This document shows positions 7,403 through 12,753 of a DNA stretch of 12,753 bases, one piece after another. Position 1 is the stretch's first letter. Each line of letters starts with the position of its first letter. The position numbers were made by a program, and so were the translations under genes. The notes under the pieces are model-generated. The model did not search any database, was not told the origin of the DNA, and was given only the letters and a program-made list of their open reading frames with translations. The DNA lies in contig JANDJZ010001040.1 of NCBI GenBank assembly GCA_027943245.1, positions 1-12,753 on the forward strand. The letters run 5' to 3'. The stretch is from Acanthamoeba sp. SK_2022b. Its lineage: Eukaryota; Discosea; Longamoebia; Acanthamoebidae.

Positions 7403-7624
7403 TCACCTTCTTCACCTTCTTCTCGTCTCTATCCTTCTCGTCTGTTGTACATGACACCTCCTACATGTAATTCTGTACATAACTGTTCATACTTCTACAT
7501 AATATATTTATTTATTTATTTATTTATTATTATTATTAATTTTTCTGCCCCTTGCTTCTTGTTCAGCAGCAGGAGTTGTCATTTGTTTGTTTGAATTGTT
7601 TTGTTGTTAAGTGGGGGGCCTCAC
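7403..7624. terminator. Shared 3' region of forkhead-like gene and CUL1, with ARE-like and PUF-like motifs
   Basis: This 222-bp AT-rich interval lies between two facing stop codons. On the plus strand (forkhead 3' UTR) it holds TGTACATA at 7474-7481, which fits the UGUANAUA element of Pumilio/FBF proteins, and overlapping ATTTA pentamers at 7506-7529, which resemble an AU-rich element. On the minus strand the same ATTT array supplies AATAAA hexamers that could serve CUL1. No gene is seen. Confidence 0.55.
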
Positions 7625-8684
7625 TTAGGCGACATAGGAGTAGGTGTTGGTTTCGCCCTCCTGGCGCTGGAGGTACTCCTTCTCGATGAGGTGCTCGATG
7701 CACTTCTTGATCATGGGGATCGACGGTTGGAAGCGGGCCTTGGCCTGCGAGATGGTCTCCTTGACGAGGTTGACGTGCGTCAGGGTCTTGCGCGCCTTCA
7801 TGATGCGCACGATGGCCGCCTGCAGGAAGAGCTTGCGGTCCTCCTCGATCGACTTGTGCGTCTCGGTGTTCTCCTCCTTGGTCTCCTTCTGCAGTACGGC
7901 CGCCGGCTTGAACCGCAGCCGCTTGCTCGCGAACCGGTCGTTGAGCGTCAGGGCGTCGGTGGGCTCGCACGTCGCGCCGTCGGGCTCCTTCCGCAGGATC
8001 TTGGACGAGACCAGCGACTGGAGCGTGCGCGTGAGCTCCCGGTCCTTGAGGTTCGTCGAGGAGCTGATCTCCTCCACGGTCAGCCGCTCGGCCTTGTTGA
8101 ACATGAGCAGCACGCCCATCTGGTAGTTGGTGACCTGGAACTCGTAGCGCTTCTTCAGGTAGAACGTCTTGAGGTCGCCCTTGGACAGGTGGTGCAGCCA
8201 GTTGATCTTTCGCCCCGTGTACTGGCCGTTGTAGTAGCCCGTGAAGTTGTTGACGCACCTCTCCAACTGTGCTTACCCCCCCCCCCAAAGTTGTAAACAA
8301 CCAACCGACCAATCAAAAAAAGAGAACAAATCAAAAATAATTAAAATAATTAAAATAATAATAAAAAATATGTAGAGGTAGAGGTGTACCTCTTGAGGAA
8401 CGTTGAAGGTGGCGGCCTGGGCGGTGAGGGGCCAGGAGCCGGCGGTGAGGATGAGGATGTTGAAGTCGAGCCCGTTGGAGATGCTCTTGATTTCGAGGTA
8501 CTCCTTGAACTTTTCGTTGATGTCGTTCGAGAGCGCCATGTCGTTGAACATTCGCTGCAGCTTGGACGTGTACTCGTATCCGCACGCCTGCCCTCCGCCC
8601 CCCCCCTCGAACGTGAGCAAACAGACGCGATACACATCATCATCATCACACGCGCGCGCGCACACACGCAACACACACACACAC

Positions 8685-8743
<59 letters not shown>

Positions 8744-9469
8744 CACACACAACACACACAACACGAGCCAATCATGAGGGGGCACGCGGACCTGCTTGAG
8801 GCCGCCGATCATGGCGCTCTCGGCGTCGTCTGAGAGGGAGGTGCCGTGGATCAACCGGCGGGCCAGCATCTTGCTGTAGAACTTCTGGAAGACGTCCTTG
8901 TCGTCCACGTACTTGAATATCGTGAGCTGTCCCCGCGCCACCGCAACACACACACGCGCACACACACGCACACGACACACGCACACACGCGCGCGCGCAC
9001 ATCACGATCGTTAGGTTCGTGTGTCCTCGTGTTGAAGAGAAAGAGAGAGAGAGAGAGAGAGACGTACGACTTGGTTGAGCATCTGGTCGAGCTTGTCGTC
9101 CTCGAAGGTCTTGTTGCTCTTGGAGAGGATGAAGTCGGAGTACTTGGCCAGCAGCTCCGGCGACTTGGTCGTCCGCTTGTTGATGGGGTTGTCGTTCACG
9201 ATCTGCCTCATCGCCTGCAACACCCGTGGGCCGCCGCGCGCGCGCGCGCGTGTGTGAGCCACCCGCCCGCCCACGAGCGCGACGAGCGCAAACAGAGGAG
9301 CCACCCCCCCCCCCTCCCTCTAACTCAACTCGACCCCCGCACCTTGTCCAAGGAGGCGACGAAAGCGGAGTCGTTCTCGAAGGCCGTCTTGACGACGTCG
9401 CTGAACTTGACGTACACGTCAAGCAGCGTCTGTACATATTTAACAGGGTCCTGCGCGCGCGTGTGCGTG

Positions 9470-9538
<69 letters not shown>

Positions 9539-9980
9539 GTGTGTGTGTCGCACACGGATCGAAGGGTGGAGGAGAGGCGAGGTTGCGGAGAGGGAGAGGG
9601 GGGGGGAAGGGAGCGAACCTTGGTGGAGGCTTCGGGGATGGATTTGACGGCATCGAAGCCGACGTCGGTGACGTACTTCTGCAAAACTTCGAGCATCGGG
9701 TTGATGCCCTCGTGGATGCGCGACAGCAGGTGGTACATACGGCTCAGGTCTGCGCGTTTGGCAACACACACACACACACACACACACAACAACAACAACA
9801 ACAACGCGCGCGCGCACACACAGAAAGAGTGAGACGTCGAACAGGCGTGCATGACGGAGGACGGTGGCTACCGTCTCGCTTGTCGTCGGCAAGGTAGGTC
9901 TTGCATTCGACCTGCATGAGGTCCTTGTGGCGTTCGATCAACGCTGTGTCGCATTCACGTTTGAGCTGCACACAACACAC

Positions 9981-10015
<35 letters not shown>

Positions 10016-11626
10016 CACACGACACGCGCGCGCGTTCGGTGAGCCCAAACAACGCAGGTCAAGGGTGGGCGTATGTGCGCGTAGACACCTTATCGAAGGA
10101 GCTGGAGTCGAGGTATTTCTTGCCGCGGGCGGCCTCCTCCTCGAGGCGCTCCTTGGCCTTCTTCATGTAGCTCGACACGCCGTTGGTCGAGATGAAGGCG
10201 CCCGACTCGCGCGCGTAGTAGTCCCGCGTGTCCTCCAGGAAGGGCACCTCGAAGAAGTCCTTGTAGATCTCCAGCGGCTTGTTCTTGTTGATGGTCCCCA
10301 GCTTGACTGCTCACCGGACACGACACGAACGATGAGGAGAGGGGGGGGCAACGAGAGAGAGAGAGAGCGAGGAGAGGGAGAGAGAGAGAGGAGAGAGGGA
10401 GGGAAAAAGAGTGAGAGAGAGAGACGAGGGAGGGAGAGAGGGAGGGAGAGAGGGAGAGAAAGAGTGAGAGAGGGGAGAGAGAGAGGGAGAGAGAGAGGAG
10501 AGAGAGAGAAGAGAGAGAGAGAGAGAGGGAGAGAGGGAGAGGGAGAGAAAAAGAGTGAGAGAGAGGGGGGGGAGGGAGAGGGGGAGGGAGAGAGGGGGAG
10601 AAAGAGTGAGAGAGGGAGAGAGAGAGAGAGAGAGGGAGAGAGAGAGAGGGAGGGGGAGAGAGAGAGAGAGGGAGAGAGTGTACCAAAACTTTGGATGACG
10701 CCGGCGACGACTCGTTCGTTGATGAGCTCCCCGTCGCGCTCCTTGGTCACGAGCTCGAGCAGGGACCGCACCAGGCGATCCTTCACCTTGGAGAAGACGT
10801 GGTCCTTCCAGATGACCAGCGCGAGCTGGCGGCGGCCGATGGGCGGTGGCGGCGAATGAGCGAACGCGCCACACGCAGGCAAAGGGAGGGGGAGGGGAGT
10901 ACCGTGAACACCTCGTAGACTTCTGTCGAGGAGGCGGGGCCGGCGGAGAAGCCGCCCAGCTTGTTGCGCGAGTCTTCGAGTCGCTTTCTGATCCAGTTGT
11001 TGTTCTGTATGTAAAATAAATATAAATAAATTAATTCATTAATAAGTGTAAATAAAATAATACAACAATAGCATGGCCATTTTATTGTTGTTGTATTATT
11101 GGGTCGCGAGAGAGAGTTGCAGAAGAAGCGTGTGGCAGCAGAGAGCGAGGAGTGGGATAGGCACCAAGTATCTGAAGATGTGGTGGCAGTACTCTGAGCC
11201 TGTGGAGTAGGCTTCCCATTTCTTCAGGTAATCTGCCAGCAAATCGCCCTGGCTTGCAAGCATGTCCTGATAGCAGGCAGAACGTAGGGGCATCGTTACA
11301 GTGTTTTTGCACAAGATGGAGATTAGCGCGGGGGGGGGGGTTACCTCACGCAAAGCACTGACATGCTGCTCGAGGAAGGCGCGAAGTCGAAGATAGAGTT
11401 CTTCAGAATAAGGTTGAGGCGTGGCTGTGCAGAGCTTGTAGATGTCTCTGCGCAAGAGGGAAAAAAATCAGTTGCTGGCTCGTTTCGGGTGATGGTCTTG
11501 GGGCACGTCGACGTACTCGATCATGGGCATGCCCTTGACGCCCGTGAGGGTGATAATGTTCGCCACTCCCTCCTGCAATCCATTCCATATCTTCTCGAAA
11601 TCGACCTTTTGCGGGCTGAGACTCAT
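7625..11626 (-). CDS. CUL1: Cullin 1, SCF ubiquitin ligase scaffold
   Basis: CUL1 holds SKP1/F-box receptors at its N-terminus and RBX1 at its C-terminus in SCF E3 ligases. Exons in coding order: 11517..11626, 11345..11447, 11165..11266, 10903..11004, 10684..10825, 10089..10306, 9872..9965, 9619..9749, 9343..9450, 9068..9214, 8792..8926, 8390..8587, 7625..8266. Total 2232 nt, 743 aa (human 776). Markers: [15 protein letters not shown] (133-147), [30 protein letters not shown] (425-444), [14 protein letters not shown] (465-478), [16 protein letters not shown], and the neddylation site in IVRIMKARK with acceptor K687. [10 protein letters not shown] and the ending TYSYVA match CUL1 rather than CUL3 or CUL4. 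A TAG lies in frame two codons before the ATG, supporting the start. All 12 junctions join family blocks in frame. Introns 5-11 are microsatellite-rich. The start shares a 300-bp region with ATG10. Confidence 0.93.
8636..8765. repeat. (CAT)n, (CG)n and long (CA)n tract in CUL1 intron 11
   Basis: CATCATCATCA is followed by CGCGCGCGCG (about 8651-8660) and a (CA)n run that is uninterrupted at about 8686-8742. On the coding strand it reads (GU)n. It occupies most of intron 8588..8791. Confidence 0.95.
8941..9062. repeat. CA/CG tract plus (AG)n run in CUL1 intron 10
   Basis: A mixed CA/CGCA tract at 8944-9002 is followed by a pure purine run at 9034-9062. On the coding strand the latter is a (CU)n run that begins directly after the GTACGT donor of intron 10 (8927..9067). 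The CA part reads GU-rich on the coding strand. Confidence 0.9.
9236..9254. repeat. (CG)n alternating tract in CUL1 intron 9
   Basis: CGCGCGCGCGCGCG followed by TGTGTG lies in intron 9215..9342. It is an alternating purine-pyrimidine sequence of the kind that favours Z-DNA. Confidence 0.7.
9453..9552. repeat. Long (TG)n microsatellite in CUL1 intron 8
   Basis: A perfect (TG)n run covers about 9471-9537 with imperfect flanks, inside intron 9451..9618. On the coding strand it reads (AC)n, opposite to the neighbouring introns. Confidence 0.95.
9762..9822. repeat. (CA)n(CAA)n(CG)n tract in CUL1 intron 7
   Basis: (CA)n at about 9763-9787 is followed by (CAA)n and a short CGCGCGCG block, inside intron 9750..9871. 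The coding strand reads GU-rich, just upstream of the 3' splice site of exon 8. Confidence 0.9.
9969..10034. repeat. (CA)n tract with CG block in CUL1 intron 6
   Basis: An interrupted (CA)n run followed by CGACACGACACGCGCGCGCG lies in intron 9966..10088. On the coding strand GU repeats run up to the acceptor, so the 3' splice site is preceded by GU repeats instead of a pyrimidine tract. Confidence 0.9.
10331..10679. repeat. Long polypurine tract with higher-order units, CUL1 intron 5
   Basis: GA-rich sequence fills nearly all of the 377-nt intron 10307..10683. From about 10369 to 10678 only five pyrimidines break the purine run (T at 10412, 10465, 10556 and 10607, and C at about 10425). Each T lies in the same context, AAAGAGTGAGAG, at spacings near 53, 91 and 51 bp. 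The coding strand is a matching (CU)n tract. Confidence 0.95.
11056..11100. repeat. AT-rich inverted repeat in CUL1 intron 3
   Basis: AATAATACAACAATA (11056-11070) and TATTGTTGTTGTATTATT (11083-11100) are reverse complements apart from one extra TTG. Between them lies the palindrome ATGGCCAT (11073-11080). The element could form a hairpin inside intron 11005..11164. Confidence 0.8.
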
Positions 11627-11926
11627 CCTCTACAGCACAGATGGAAAAAAAGACTTTTATCAAGTAATGCCACTACAAGAAATTTTAAAAAATAAAATAA
11701 ATGGGTGTTGCGCCCCAGCCAACAAAACGCTGCCTGGCAGCAAGCGAGGGAAGAACACATCGCATACCTACGCAGCGTTGGATACACTGCCAGCGATCAC
11801 AGCCAAAAAGATAAACGCAACAAATACAGAGGAACGCGTTCGCAGAAAAAGGCAGAGGGAAAACCAAAAAAATAAATAAATAATACGTTTTGTTTTTTGT
11901 TTTTTGTTTTTTTGTTTTTGATTTTG
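11627..11926. promoter_or_regulatory. Divergent CUL1/ATG10 promoter region
   Basis: This 300-bp gap separates two outward-facing start codons. It contains a palindrome GCTGCCTGGCAGC at 11729-11741, an A-rich stretch at about 11855-11885, and a (T)nG tract at 11887-11920 directly before the ATG10 start. No conserved reading frame was found in it. Transcription starts and a possible 5' UTR intron cannot be judged. Confidence 0.55.
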
Positions 11927-12753
11927 ATGCTGAGCTGGGCCCAGGTGCAGCTCCCGCCTTCTCCTGCCAGCTCGTCGCGAACATGAACTCACAACGGCCA
12001 TCAGTTTGAGCGAGAGGCAGCCCAATTTGTAGAGCGTGTTGGCGGCAGTTGGGAGTACGTCACGACTGCTCAACCCTCCCGCCCTGTACGCCCCTCAATC
12101 AAACGTAATGAAGCTGTTGTCCCCACGACCCTCACCGTCCTCTTGTGCCGCCACAGGGAGGAGCGTACTTGGTGTCCAGGAACAATGCGAGGCGGGTCGC
12201 AGCGTACGCCGAAGAGGTGCACAGCTCTGTTGAGAATGACCACGCGAGCTGCGACGTAGTGGAAGATGCAGACGACTGCGCCGTGGCGGTTAGTCGCGTG
12301 GAGCCGGGCGCTCAAGGCCAAGTACACGTGTACGACTACTTCATCGTGTACAGCTCCACCTACCAGGTTCCTGTCCTCTACTTTCAGGCCTCCCAGCTCG
12401 GTACTACTCGCACAATCTTTAACCAACCAAAGCGAAGCGAGAGTCGTTCGTCTACACGACTCCAATGAGCTCAACGCGCTACTCGCTCGTTCGCACGCAG
12501 ACGGGCAGCCACTGACGTGGGACGAGGTGTGGGCCGACGTGCCATCGCAGCATAGGGATGAAGCCATACGCTGGAACTTCATCACGCAACAGGTGCCCAC
12601 ACGCACACGCTGCCCACACATGTGTGTTTGAGGACTCGCCCGCCTCATCATGGACACCACACCAGGAGCATCCCGTGACGGGCGTGCCCTGCTTCCACAT
12701 TCACCCCTGCGAGACCAAGGCGCTCATGACCAACCTCTCCACGACGCCGGCTG
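11927..12753 (+). CDS. ATG10: ATG10, E2-like enzyme for ATG12 conjugation (3' end beyond window)
   Basis: ATG10 takes ATG12 from the E1-like ATG7 through a cysteine thioester and passes it to ATG5 during autophagosome formation. Exons: 11927..11944, 12005..12058, 12157..12400, 12501..12592, 12666..12753 (continues). Markers: FEREAAQFVERVGGSWEY (7-24), comparable to the family's N-terminal helix ending in SWEW; the core strand block YSSTYQVPVLYFQAS; DGQPLTWDEVW (106-116); ITQQEHP (133-139); and the catalytic motif HIHPC, with Cys151, then ETKALM. Junctions 3 to 5 are firm. The first exon codes only six residues (MLSWAQ), chosen because an in-frame stop precedes the exon-2 acceptor at 12004; this is likely, not proven. 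The donor at 12059 (GTCACG) is unusual, but the stronger-looking GTACGT at 12055 would break the frame. ATG3 is the main alternative; the EHP and HPC-x-T spacing fits ATG10 better. Confidence 0.87.

Noticed and set aside
8636..8765. CRISPR array, telomere or satellite function for the CA and CAT repeats
   Set aside because: Units are simple 2-3 bp microsatellites without spacers, inside introns of a eukaryotic gene; they are not telomere-type repeats.
9864..10859. A 331-residue plus-strand frame with long Arg-Glu-rich repeats
   Set aside because: The repeats are the translation of the polypurine intron of CUL1, and both ends are antisense to conserved cullin exons.
7625..11626. Assignment of the cullin as CUL3
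   Set aside because: The C-terminal features (TGRKxxWLxxLSKG, HKxIEEDRK, ending TYSYVA) and the N-terminal start fit CUL1 better.
12055..12060. ATG10 intron 2 donor GTACGT at 12055
   Set aside because: It looks stronger than GTCACG at 12059, but joined to the acceptor at 12156 it shifts exon 3 out of the frame that codes YQVPVLYF.

Overview
This is nuclear DNA of an intron-rich, GC-rich protist. Coding exons are strongly GC-biased. Introns are short (60-377 nt), begin GT and end AG, and are full of microsatellites. The gene set and style fit an amoebozoan of the Acanthamoeba type; that assignment is by gene style and protein resemblance and was not tested by a search. There is no bacterial, phage or CRISPR content. 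I found no tRNA or rRNA gene and no transposase or reverse transcriptase.

Seven protein genes fill the window. From left to right they are: the 5' end of VPS51 (minus, cut by the left edge); DCAF13/SOF1 (minus, 8 exons, 448 aa); QTRT2, the accessory subunit of eukaryotic tRNA-guanine transglycosylase (plus, 6 exons, 415 aa); a single-exon TBC-domain protein with a C-terminal B-box-like zinc finger (minus, 452 aa); a single-exon forkhead-like winged-helix protein with an AT-hook (plus, 331 aa); CUL1-type cullin (minus, 13 exons, 743 aa); and the 5' part of ATG10, an E2-like enzyme of autophagy (plus, cut by the right edge). I rebuilt exon structures by hand from reading frame, GT/AG sites and family resemblance. 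The three complete spliced genes each come to a whole number of codons and to about the usual family length.

After VPS51 the orientation alternates gene by gene. This gives three divergent pairs that share a 180-300 bp 5' region (DCAF13/QTRT2, TBC/forkhead, CUL1/ATG10) and two convergent pairs that share a short AT-rich 3' region (QTRT2/TBC with 78 bp, forkhead/CUL1 with about 220 bp). The gene roles are housekeeping: endosome-to-Golgi tethering, 18S rRNA processing, tRNA queuosine modification, Rab regulation, transcription, SCF ubiquitin ligase and autophagy conjugation. They do not form one pathway, although CUL1 and ATG10, which share a promoter region, both belong to ubiquitin-like conjugation chemistry.

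I do not see a new multi-gene system. The points most worth a second look are: a tandem duplication around the VPS51 start codon in which the second ATG has become ATT; a DCAF13 first exon that codes only the initiator Met; 5' splice sites dominated by GTRC with no GTRAGT; a 310-nt almost pure polypurine intron in CUL1; CUL1 introns with opposed GU and AC repeats; the TBC plus B-box architecture; and a forkhead-like recognition helix that has lost its usual base-contacting residues.
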